In this document: one piece after another, positions 6,865 to 11,890 of the stretch
Layout: each line of letters begins with the position of its first letter
How positions within the stretch are numbered: the first letter of the stretch is position 1
Assembly (NCBI GenBank): GCA_045612485.1
Contig: JAZKZE010000119.1
Coordinates: 1-11,890 of the forward strand
Length of the DNA stretch: 11,890 nucleotides
From: RGIG5327 sp045612485
Lineage (GTDB): Bacteria; Verrucomicrobiota; Lentisphaeria; Victivallales; UBA1829
Direction of reading: 5' to 3'
Program-made: the position numbers and the translations under genes
Notes under the pieces: model-generated
What the model was told of the DNA's origin: nothing
Databases searched by the model: none
The model's input: only the letters and a program-made list of their open reading frames with translations

Positions 6865-6897
6865 TGCAGAAAACTCCCTGATTTTATGTATGCTTTT

Positions 6898-6926
6898 ACT
6901 TTAGCATAACGGGTAAATTTTTTCAA
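6898..6926 (-). promoter_or_regulatory. Promoter of the 734-residue gene and TPR operon
   Basis: Minus strand TTGAAA (6926-6921), exactly 17 bases, then TAAAGT (6903-6898). The predicted start near 6891 leaves a leader of about 27 bases containing the ribosome site. Confidence 0.6.
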
Positions 6927-6959
6927 TGTTTCAAAGAAAATAAAACAGTTTTTTATCTG

Positions 6960-6973
6960 CGGAATCTATTCCG
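6960..6973. promoter_or_regulatory. Perfect-arm palindrome in the divergent intergenic region
   Basis: CGGAAT (6960-6965) and ATTCCG (6968-6973) are perfect 6-base arms around CT. It lies about 34 bases upstream of the -35 of the operon promoter and 33 bases upstream of the -35 of the GH39-like promoter, so a protein bound here could act on both directions. Confidence 0.4.
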
Positions 6974-7005
6974 GAAGAAATGATTTGTTTTTTTGTGTTA
7001 TTCTG

Positions 7006-7034
7006 TTGACTTTTCCTGTAAGCGGGGATATAGT
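7006..7034 (+). promoter_or_regulatory. Promoter of the GH39-like gene
   Basis: TTGACT (7006-7011), exactly 17 bases, then TATAGT (7029-7034): a near-consensus sigma70 promoter with a predicted start around 7041. Such a strong core promoter would be expected to need a repressor, and a palindrome covers the start site. Confidence 0.75.
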
Positions 7035-7049
7035 ATTTCCGGGGAAATA
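7034..7049. promoter_or_regulatory. Palindrome at the GH39 transcription start, candidate operator
   Basis: TATTTCC (7034-7040) and GGAAATA (7043-7049) are perfect 7-base arms around GG. The palindrome begins at the last base of the -10 box and covers the expected start, the classical place for a repressor operator. It could instead form a hairpin at the 5' end of the message. Confidence 0.5.
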
Positions 7050-7078
7050 TAAACTCATAAGGAACGTAAGGAGAGAAT

Positions 7079-8440
7079 ATGAGTACAGTAAATATAAGTT
7101 GGAAAACTCTGGAAGAAAAAGGTACGATCCGGAAACTCAATGGCGGCAATCTTGCTCCTCCCATTGCAGGCGAAATGGCAGGCAGAAATATCCGCAAAAG
7201 TTTTAAAGATCTCAATCTTGCTTTCGCCCGTTTGCACGACGCTCCTCTGGAAAATGCAAACTGCCCCATGGTGGATATCCATTGTATTTTTCCCTTTTTC
7301 CATCTGGATGTGAATGATCCCCGCAACTACCACTTCAAGCATACCGATGATTATATCCACAACTGTATCGTGGATGCCCAAACTCCTGTATTTTACCGTC
7401 TGGGGGAATCCATTGACCATACTGTAAACAAGTATTTTATCGAGCCTCCTGCTGATGTGGATAAATGGATCGAAGTTGCCTCCAACATCATCCGCCACTA
7501 TACGGAAGGATTGTGGGACGGCTATCACTACGATATCAAATACTGGGAGATCTGGAATGAACCTGAATGCGGCGGCAATACCAGAATCGATCCCAATGCA
7601 AAAAATCTTATGTGGCTGGGCGATCTGGACAGTTTCTTTACCTTTTTTGCCAAAGTCATTAAAGAGCTGAAAAAGCGTTTTCCCCATTTGAAGTTCGGCG
7701 GACCCGCCCATTGCGGTTGGTCGGATGCCAGAGGCGGTGTTTTCCTTGAAAAATGTGCAGAAGCCAAACTTCCCCTTGATTTTTATTCCTATCACTGTTA
7801 TTTCAACAATCCTTTTGAATGGATTACCGAGACGCCCAAAATGGTGCGGGATAAACTGGATTCCCTGGGTTATACCGATACGGAGATCCATTTGAATGAA
7901 TGGCACTATTTCCCCGGCGACTGGCACAGACTGCGCAATGATACCATATACAAACAGAATATGTATAATAATGAAATGAAAGGACTGGACTCTGCCGCCG
8001 CCCTCGTTGCGGTGATGACTCTTTGGCAGGATACTCCGTTGGATTACGGAGCTTATTATACCTGTACGACGACCGCATGGGGCTGCTATGTAAGCGGCAG
8101 CAGTTCTGTTACGCCTTCCTATAATGGTTTGAAAGCCTACGGGGATATTGTCCGGTATCCTGTTCGTACGATATGCAGCTGTGACGGGGAAAAGATGACA
8201 GTTCTTTCCGGAAGAGATGAAGAAAAGAATCACGCTCTGCTTATTGCCGGTTTTTCCACCGGGGATGTGCAGTGTGAGATCACTCTTGACCGGCAGATCC
8301 CTGAAGGAAAATGCAAAGTATATCTGCTGGACGAAAACCACAATCTTTCTGAAGCATTGCAGGCGGAGATCAATGGAGATAAGATCCGCTTTGAAAACAA
8401 GTCCAACTCTTTTGTTGCACTTGTGAAACTTGCAAAATAA
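7079..8440 (+). CDS. GH39-like glycoside hydrolase (clan GH-A, beta-xylosidase-like), cytoplasmic
   Basis: The 453-residue product has the architecture of a retaining clan GH-A glycosidase. An early barrel strand carries FARLHDAP. The acid/base glutamate is E161 in EIWNEPE and the nucleophile is E274 in IHLNEWHYF. FYSYHCYF lies between them, and a C-terminal beta part follows from about residue 365 (MTVLSGRDEEKNHALLIAGF). GH39 members are mostly beta-xylosidases and alpha-L-iduronidases; the substrate here cannot be read from the sequence. There is no signal peptide, so it would act on imported oligosaccharides. AAGGAG stands 6 bases before the ATG. It is monocistronic, with a strong promoter overlapped by a palindrome upstream and hairpin terminators downstream. 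It is divergent from the 734-residue gene, suggesting a shared regulon. The closely related GH-A families GH30 and GH51 remain alternatives. Confidence 0.82.
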   Translation: MSTVNISWKTLEEKGTIRKLNGGNLAPPIAGEMAGRNIRKSFKDLNLAFARLHDAPLENANCPMVDIHCIFPFFHLDVNDPRNYHFKHTDDYIHNCIVDAQTPVFYRLGESIDHTVNKYFIEPPADVDKWIEVASNIIRHYTEGLWDGYHYDIKYWEIWNEPECGGNTRIDPNAKNLMWLGDLDSFFTFFAKVIKELKKRFPHLKFGGPAHCGWSDARGGVFLEKCAEAKLPLDFYSYHCYFNNPFEWITETPKMVRDKLDSLGYTDTEIHLNEWHYFPGDWHRLRNDTIYKQNMYNNEMKGLDSAAALVAVMTLWQDTPLDYGAYYTCTTTAWGCYVSGSSSVTPSYNGLKAYGDIVRYPVRTICSCDGEKMTVLSGRDEEKNHALLIAGFSTGDVQCEITLDRQIPEGKCKVYLLDENHNLSEALQAEINGDKIRFENKSNSFVALVKLAK

Positions 8441-8448
8441 ATAAAAAC

Positions 8449-8484
8449 TGCCGGAAGCGTTCTGCCCTGAAAAAACTTCCGGTA
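8449..8484 (+). terminator. Weak hairpin after the GH39-like gene
   Basis: CCGGAAG (8451-8457) and CTTCCGG (8476-8482) pair perfectly, with G-T and T-A pairs extending the base, around an 18-base loop. The following run TAAAAGTTT is a poor U-tract. It may assist the stronger hairpin just downstream. Confidence 0.35.
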
Positions 8485-8500
8485 AAAGTTTCAGGAAAAT

Positions 8501-8541
8501 AATATGCGGAGAAAAGAAAAAAGTTCTTTTCCCCGCATATT
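8501..8541. terminator. Bidirectional terminator between the GH39-like gene and fhs
   Basis: A 16-position stem with one A-C mismatch: AATATGCGG then GAAAAG on the left (8501-8516), CTTTTC then CCGCATATT on the right (8526-8541), loop of nine bases. It sits between two convergent stop codons (8440 and 8570) with T-rich DNA on the outflow of both strands, so it can serve both genes. Confidence 0.75.
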
Positions 8542-8569
8542 TCTTATAAGAACCGTTTTTTAAGAGCCT

Positions 8570-10186
8570 TCAGAAAAGGCCCATGATTTCTCCGTCAACA
8601 AGTCTTATTGCTTCGGCGTTGGGGACTTTGGGAAGACCGGGCATGGTGATGATGTCCCCCAGATAGGCTACAATAAAACCGCTGCCGCTTTTTACTTCAA
8701 TATCCCGCACATTGATATGGAATCCTGCCGGGACATTCAAAAGTTTGGGATTGTCGGAAAAGGAGTACTGGGTCTTGGCAATACAGACCGGGTAACTGGT
8801 ATATTCTTCCGCAAGGGAGGCAAGTTTTTTTGCCGCAACAGCAGAAAATACCGCACTTTCCGCTCCATAGCATTTGCGGGCGATCTTGTTGATTTTTTCT
8901 TCAATGGAGTCGGCAAGATCGTAAAGGAAGGTAAGTGTACTTTTCTTTTCCGCTTCCTGCGTTACTTTTTCCGCAAGTTCAATACAGCCGTTTCCACCGT
9001 CAACAAATCCTGTGGAAACAGAACAGGGCATGGCGTTTTCTGCACAAAGCTGACGGAATTTTGCCAGATCTTCCTCTGTATCATTACCGAAACGGTTGAG
9101 ATTGACAAGTACATTCAGACCGAATTCATTGTGGAGATTGTCATAATGTTTTTTTACATTGGCAAAACCAATTTCCATATTTCCGTTGCCATGCAGTTTC
9201 ATGGCTTTGATGGTGGCAACAAGAACGGTGCAGTCAGGGTGGAGATCCGCTTTGCGGCACTTGATGTCAAGGAATTTTTCCGCTCCCAGATCACTGCCGA
9301 AACCCGCTTCTGTAACCACATAGTCGGCAAGACGCATGGCGGTATCGGTTGCGGCAACTGAATTGCAGCCGTGGGCAATATTGGCGAATGGTCCGCCGTG
9401 AACGATGGCAGGAGTCCCTTCAAGAGTCTGTACCAGATTGGGCCGGAAGGCTTCCTTGAGCAAAACGGTCATTGCTCCCTGTGCTTTGAGATCACGGGCC
9501 TTTACTTCCTGCTTGCTGTAGGTCTGACCGATAGTGATGTTTCCAAGACGTTTTTCCAGATCTTCCAGACTGGTGGCAAGACAGAATACTGCCATAACTT
9601 CCGTGGCGACTGTAATGCAGAAGTGATCTTCCCGGACGACTCCATTGGATTTGCCGCCCATACCGATGACCACATCACGCAAAGCCCGGTCATTCATATC
9701 AAGACAGCGTTTGAAGGTGATGGTACGCGGATCAATGCCCAGAGTATTACCCTGCTGGAGATGATTGTCGATCAGGGCGCAGAGCAGGTTATTGGCACTG
9801 GTGATCGCATGAAAATCCCCGGTAAAGTGCAGATTGATGTCCTCCATAGGCACCACCTGGGAGTAGCCGCCGCCGGTAGCTCCGCCCTTCATGCCGAAAA
9901 CAGGCCCCAGAGAGGGTTCACGCAAGGCAAGAATGGATTTTTTTCCGATTTTACGCAGACCGTCTGCCAGTCCGATGGAGATGGTGGTTTTGCCGTCACC
10001 CTGTTTGGTGGGGGTCATGGCGGTAACCAGAATAAGTTTGGCTTTCCGGGGTGCGGTAACAGCGGAAATTTTTGCTTTATATTTGCCGTAGAGTTCGAAA
10101 TCATCTTCCTTCAACCCCAGATCGGAAGCGATCCCGGCAATGTTTTGCATAGGGGTATTTCTTGCAATTTCAATGTCACTTAACAT
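8570..10186 (-). CDS. fhs: Formate--tetrahydrofolate ligase
   Basis: The enzyme makes 10-formyltetrahydrofolate from formate, ATP and tetrahydrofolate in the cytoplasm, feeding one-carbon metabolism (purines, formyl-Met, serine/glycine) or, in acetogens, the Wood-Ljungdahl route. The 538-residue length is close to the usual ~555. The nucleotide loop TPTKQGDGKTT (58-68) departs from the common TPTPAGEGKTT but keeps GxGKTT. The signature REPSLGPVFGMKGGATGGGYSQ region starts at about residue 89 and is followed by VVPMEDINLHFTGDFHAI. FVDGGNGCIELA and the MPGLPKVPNAE C-terminus are also typical. AAGGA stands 9 bases upstream of the start. The gene is single, with its own promoter and terminator. 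With an activase for a possible pyruvate formate-lyase nearby, supply of formate from fermentation is plausible (inference). No other Wood-Ljungdahl gene is present. Confidence 0.98.
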   Translation of the reverse strand: MLSDIEIARNTPMQNIAGIASDLGLKEDDFELYGKYKAKISAVTAPRKAKLILVTAMTPTKQGDGKTTISIGLADGLRKIGKKSILALREPSLGPVFGMKGGATGGGYSQVVPMEDINLHFTGDFHAITSANNLLCALIDNHLQQGNTLGIDPRTITFKRCLDMNDRALRDVVIGMGGKSNGVVREDHFCITVATEVMAVFCLATSLEDLEKRLGNITIGQTYSKQEVKARDLKAQGAMTVLLKEAFRPNLVQTLEGTPAIVHGGPFANIAHGCNSVAATDTAMRLADYVVTEAGFGSDLGAEKFLDIKCRKADLHPDCTVLVATIKAMKLHGNGNMEIGFANVKKHYDNLHNEFGLNVLVNLNRFGNDTEEDLAKFRQLCAENAMPCSVSTGFVDGGNGCIELAEKVTQEAEKKSTLTFLYDLADSIEEKINKIARKCYGAESAVFSAVAAKKLASLAEEYTSYPVCIAKTQYSFSDNPKLLNVPAGFHINVRDIEVKSGSGFIVAYLGDIITMPGLPKVPNAEAIRLVDGEIMGLF

Positions 10187-10262
10187 AACTTGATTTCCTT
10201 GATATTATATGTGATGTTATAAATTTTATACTGTATTGATACATAGTAGATTTTTGCGTATT

Positions 10263-10291
10263 AATATACCGTAAAAGAGATGTTTTTGCAA
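10263..10291 (-). promoter_or_regulatory. Promoter of fhs
   Basis: Minus strand TTGCAA (10291-10286), exactly 17 bases, then TATATT (10268-10263). The predicted start near 10256 gives an AT-rich leader of about 70 bases with no recognised riboswitch. Confidence 0.55.
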
Positions 10292-10356
10292 GCAGTGAAC
10301 TGAAAATATTGAGTAGAAGAAGAGTAGGAAAATCCATACGCTTTCTGCGGGGGGGA

Positions 10357-10399
10357 ATAAAAAAATCCTGCTGACAGCGGAATAACGCTGCCGGCAGGA
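10357..10399 (-). terminator. Intrinsic terminator of the isomerase-like gene
   Basis: Read on the minus strand: TCCTGC (10399-10394), a 3x3 internal loop, CAGCG (10390-10386), six-base loop, CGCTG, then GCAGGA (10371-10366), followed by a run of seven T (10365-10359). It begins 25 bases past the stop codon and insulates fhs from this gene. Confidence 0.9.
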
Positions 10400-10424
10400 C
10401 TTTGAAAATTTTTCAGAGGGATTT

Positions 10425-11189
10425 TCAGTCACCCAGATATTTGCGCAGGACACCGGCTGTGTGGGCAAGATCCAGATAAGGATCCCGCAGATGGGTGTCG
10501 TGTTCGATAAGCAGCCATTTTTTGTAGTTGACTTTCTTCAGAGCTTCACAGAAACTCTTTACATCCATACCGGCATTTCCGCCTTCCAGTTCACAGAAAC
10601 GCAGTCTCTGTCCCCAGGCTTCTTCGATGCTTATGGATTTATCTTTGTAGAATACATCCTTGAAATGAACAGCGGCAAATCTGTCATGGTAGTTTTCCAC
10701 AGCTTTTACAAGGTCACCGCCTGCGGCGAAAAGATGTCCGATATCCAGAAGAAGCCATGCTCCGGGAACTTTTTCCATAAATTCACCCAGTTCCTCAGGA
10801 TTCTGGATACGGCAGCCCAGATGGTTGTGCAGAGCTACCTTGATCCCGTATTCTGCGGCAGCTTCCACCGCATCATTACTTCTGCGGATATAATCTTCCA
10901 TGGGAAGGGCGCGGGAGGGGGGAACGGGCAGCCAGACATATTCTTTGCCGAAGGCACACGCATTGCGTACAGCCTGTTCAAAGTTGGCTCCGGCATTGCA
11001 GGAGCAGAAATCCATTCCCTGTTTGTGGAAGATGGTGGCTTTGTTCATTGCTTCATTGTCATTGGAAGCCTGAAGCCATTCGATACCGTCAATACCGATA
11101 GCTTTGAGTTTTCTCAATCTCTGTTCAAGGTTGTAATTGCCCCCGAACCACACATCCATACCGTAATCCGCTACACCGATCTTATTCAT
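10425..11189 (-). CDS. Sugar phosphate isomerase/epimerase-like TIM-barrel protein
   Basis: The 254-residue product fits the xylose-isomerase-like/AP-endonuclease-2 barrel superfamily, which holds sugar epimerases, isomerases and inosose dehydratases (IolE type). Likely metal ligands appear in order: E37 (GIDGIEWLQ), H121/H123 (VALHNHLG), D149 with H152 (LLLDIGHLF), H175 (AAVHFKD) and E229 (LLIEHD). There is no signal peptide. I set the start at 11189 because GGAGA lies 7 bases before this ATG, and MNKIGVADYG begins the first barrel strand. An in-frame ATG eight codons upstream has no comparable ribosome site. The gene is single, with a promoter near 11301-11328 and a strong terminator. The substrate is unknown; neighbourhood with a GH39-like enzyme makes a sugar substrate likely. 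Confidence 0.85.
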   Translation of the reverse strand: MNKIGVADYGMDVWFGGNYNLEQRLRKLKAIGIDGIEWLQASNDNEAMNKATIFHKQGMDFCSCNAGANFEQAVRNACAFGKEYVWLPVPPSRALPMEDYIRRSNDAVEAAAEYGIKVALHNHLGCRIQNPEELGEFMEKVPGAWLLLDIGHLFAAGGDLVKAVENYHDRFAAVHFKDVFYKDKSISIEEAWGQRLRFCELEGGNAGMDVKSFCEALKKVNYKKWLLIEHDTHLRDPYLDLAHTAGVLRKYLGD

Positions 11190-11257
11190 CTGAATTTCTC
11201 CAATGCAGATCATATTAACGTCTGCTTTTTTATTTATTTTGATATTTTTTTACAAAA

Positions 11258-11276
11258 ACAGGAAATTTTTCCCTGT
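11258..11276 (-). promoter_or_regulatory. Small hairpin in the leader of the isomerase-like gene
   Basis: On the minus strand ACAGG and CCTGT (11276-11272 and 11262-11258) pair around a nine-base A/T-rich loop, and TTTTTGT follows at once. This looks like a minimal terminator or attenuator just after the predicted start near 11294. Only five pairs are firm, so it may be without function. Confidence 0.25.
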
Positions 11277-11300
11277 CTCTGCTGTTGACTTTATTTTGTA

Positions 11301-11328
11301 AATATACCTCTTTTATTATGTAATTCAA
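11301..11328 (-). promoter_or_regulatory. Promoter of the isomerase-like gene
   Basis: Minus strand TTGAAT (11328-11323), 16 bases, then TATATT (11306-11301). The leader of about 105 bases is long and AT-rich. Confidence 0.5.
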
Positions 11329-11400
11329 GGAGGAAGGCCTTTTGCAGAGGTGTTTTTGAAGAAAAAAAGCATTAAGTTTGAAAAAAAATCAAAAAATCAT

Positions 11401-11428
11401 TTGACTTTTGCTGAAACTGGCGTATATT
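11401..11428 (+). promoter_or_regulatory. Promoter of tRNA-Lys
   Basis: TTGACT (11401-11406), 16 bases, then TATATT (11423-11428). The predicted start is a few bases before the tRNA 5' end at 11449. It is close to consensus, as expected for a tRNA gene. Confidence 0.7.
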
Positions 11429-11448
11429 AAAGAGCAGTAAGAAAATGT

Positions 11449-11524
11449 GAGCTAGTAGCTCAGTCGGTAGAGCATCGCCCTTTTAAGGCGGTGGTCCAGG
11501 GTTCGAGCCCCTGCCAGCTCACCA
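11449..11524 (+). tRNA. tRNA-Lys(TTT)
   Basis: Cloverleaf with acceptor GAGCTAG/CCAGCTC, D stem GCTC/GAGC, anticodon stem TCGCC/GGCGG with loop CTTTTAA (anticodon TTT, lysine), T stem CAGGG/CCCTG with loop TTCGAGC, discriminator A and an encoded CCA. The sixth acceptor pair is A-C, a mismatch in an otherwise complete stem. A run of T follows the CCA and can end transcription. Confidence 0.93.
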
Positions 11525-11692
11525 TTTTTTTTGTCTTTGTAGAATTTTCCGGTTTTACAGAATTATGAGAACGCTGTGGAGAAATGCGGAAATAAAAACA
11601 AATTTTTTTCACAGTTATCCCATATATTTTATAATATATTCCGCAAAACGATCAGGAAACTCTGTTTGAAACCGAAAATAAAAGTATACAAT

Positions 11693-11708
11693 AAGTCCCG
11701 CAGGGACG
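11693..11708. repeat. REP-like palindrome, copy 1
   Basis: AAGTCCCGCAGGGACG contains GTCCC and GGGAC arms around GCA. An identical 16-base copy starts 70 bases downstream. Such small GC-rich palindromes in an AT-rich intergenic region resemble REP elements mobilised by a RAYT-type transposase encoded elsewhere. Confidence 0.7.
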
Positions 11709-11762
11709 GTAGAGTACAGCCCGTACGTTTCACCCCCGGGAAATATGTCCCCCCCATGAATA

Positions 11763-11778
11763 AAGTCCCGCAGGGACG
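11763..11778. repeat. REP-like palindrome, copy 2
   Basis: Exact second copy of AAGTCCCGCAGGGACG in the same orientation as copy 1. The 54 bases between the two copies contain further C- and G-rich tracts (CACCCCCGGG at 11731-11740 and GTCCCCCCC at 11748-11756), which look like decayed parts of a longer element. Confidence 0.7.
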
Positions 11779-11874
11779 CAGGAAAATACCGTTAAGAATT
11801 GGTGAAAATATGTGTAATTAGAGATTGGTTCTTATTTATTTTACAACAAAACTGCTTCAACATTTTTTTCCTGC

Positions 11875-11887
11875 GCCCCGATGGGGC
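11875..11887. repeat. Related GC-rich palindrome at the window edge
   Basis: GCCCC (11875-11879) and GGGGC (11883-11887) pair around GAT. It has the same 5-3-5 layout as the two GTCCC/GGGAC copies but a different sequence, so it may be another subfamily. The element may continue past the window. Confidence 0.5.
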
Positions 11888-11890
11888 TTG

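Larger units (their letters stand above)
11525..11890. other. Gene-free region with short palindromes
   Basis: This stretch holds no gene I can support. It starts with the T-run after tRNA-Lys. An AT-rich palindrome follows (ATATATT 11622-11628 and AATATAT 11633-11639, loop TTAT). Then come three GC-rich REP-like palindromes listed separately. An 81-codon open frame across the repeats (11576-11821) appears to be accidental. Confidence 0.6.

Noticed and set aside
7055..8341. A 428-codon open frame on the minus strand across the GH39-like gene
   Set aside because: It lies antisense to a gene with clear catalytic motifs, a ribosome site and a promoter. Its product has the low-complexity, Ile/Phe-rich look of an antisense frame.
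9371..10183. A 270-codon plus-strand frame, and others, across fhs
   Set aside because: fhs is unmistakable on the other strand; these frames show no ribosome site or family character.
10461..11288. A 275-codon plus-strand frame across the isomerase-like gene
   Set aside because: It is antisense to a protein with conserved metal-ligand motifs and has no ribosome site.
11612..11640. Possible replication-origin signals (TTATCCCA next to an AT-rich palindrome)
   Set aside because: Only one imperfect DnaA-box-like word, no cluster, and no dnaA or dnaN gene nearby.
11576..11821. An 81-codon frame over the REP-like repeats
   Set aside because: Half of it translates the repeat sequence itself; there is no ribosome site and no protein-like conservation pattern.
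1..11890. CRISPR array, toxin-antitoxin pair or known defence system
   Set aside because: No regularly spaced direct repeats, and no recognisable nuclease, toxin or antitoxin motif in any supported gene; the 128-residue protein alone is not enough to call one.

Overview
The window looks like the chromosome of an anaerobic, saccharolytic bacterium with moderate-to-low GC. Several features point that way: an oxygen-sensitive glycyl-radical activase, formate-tetrahydrofolate ligase, cytoplasmic glycosidase-like proteins and a TIM-barrel sugar isomerase. The gene style and the GTCCCGCAGGGAC palindromes would suit the Planctomycetota/Verrucomicrobiota/Lentisphaerota group, perhaps a gut Lentisphaerota. 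That placement is an impression from style, not a demonstrated assignment.

Layout. (1) Positions 1-2653 look like the end of an integrated element. They hold an ankyrin-repeat gene that stops partway into a repeat, a 128-codon unknown gene on the other strand with a very good promoter and an overlapping inverted repeat, a strong terminator, and a 440-residue tyrosine recombinase. The recombinase lies just beyond the 3' end of a tRNA-Val(TAC) gene, the usual target of such enzymes, so the element probably runs leftward out of the window. (2) Positions 2731-3909 carry a glycyl-radical-enzyme activating protein preceded by an array of GGTAAAA half-sites; no glycyl radical enzyme is present here. 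(3) Positions 3928-8541 are a small sugar-metabolism locus. A 734-residue unassigned protein with a toroid-glycosidase look and a downstream exported TPR protein form one operon. They are transcribed divergently from a cytoplasmic GH39-like glycosidase. The 214-base divergent region has a recognisable promoter on each strand and two perfect-arm palindromes. (4) Positions 8570-11189 hold fhs and a sugar phosphate isomerase/epimerase-like gene, both on the minus strand and each with its own promoter; the isomerase ends at a clear intrinsic terminator upstream of fhs. (5) Positions 11401-11890 hold tRNA-Lys(TTT) with its promoter, followed by gene-free DNA with REP-like short palindromes.

How the parts could fit together (inference): the GH39-like enzyme and the toroid protein would process oligosaccharides taken up into the cytoplasm, and the isomerase-like protein would act on a released or modified sugar. 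A glycyl radical enzyme encoded elsewhere, switched on by the activase, could produce formate if it is a pyruvate formate-lyase, and Fhs would load that formate onto tetrahydrofolate. The promoters are consistently sigma70-like with 16-17 base spacers, which makes the transcription-unit map fairly firm. No CRISPR array, rRNA or complete insertion sequence is visible.
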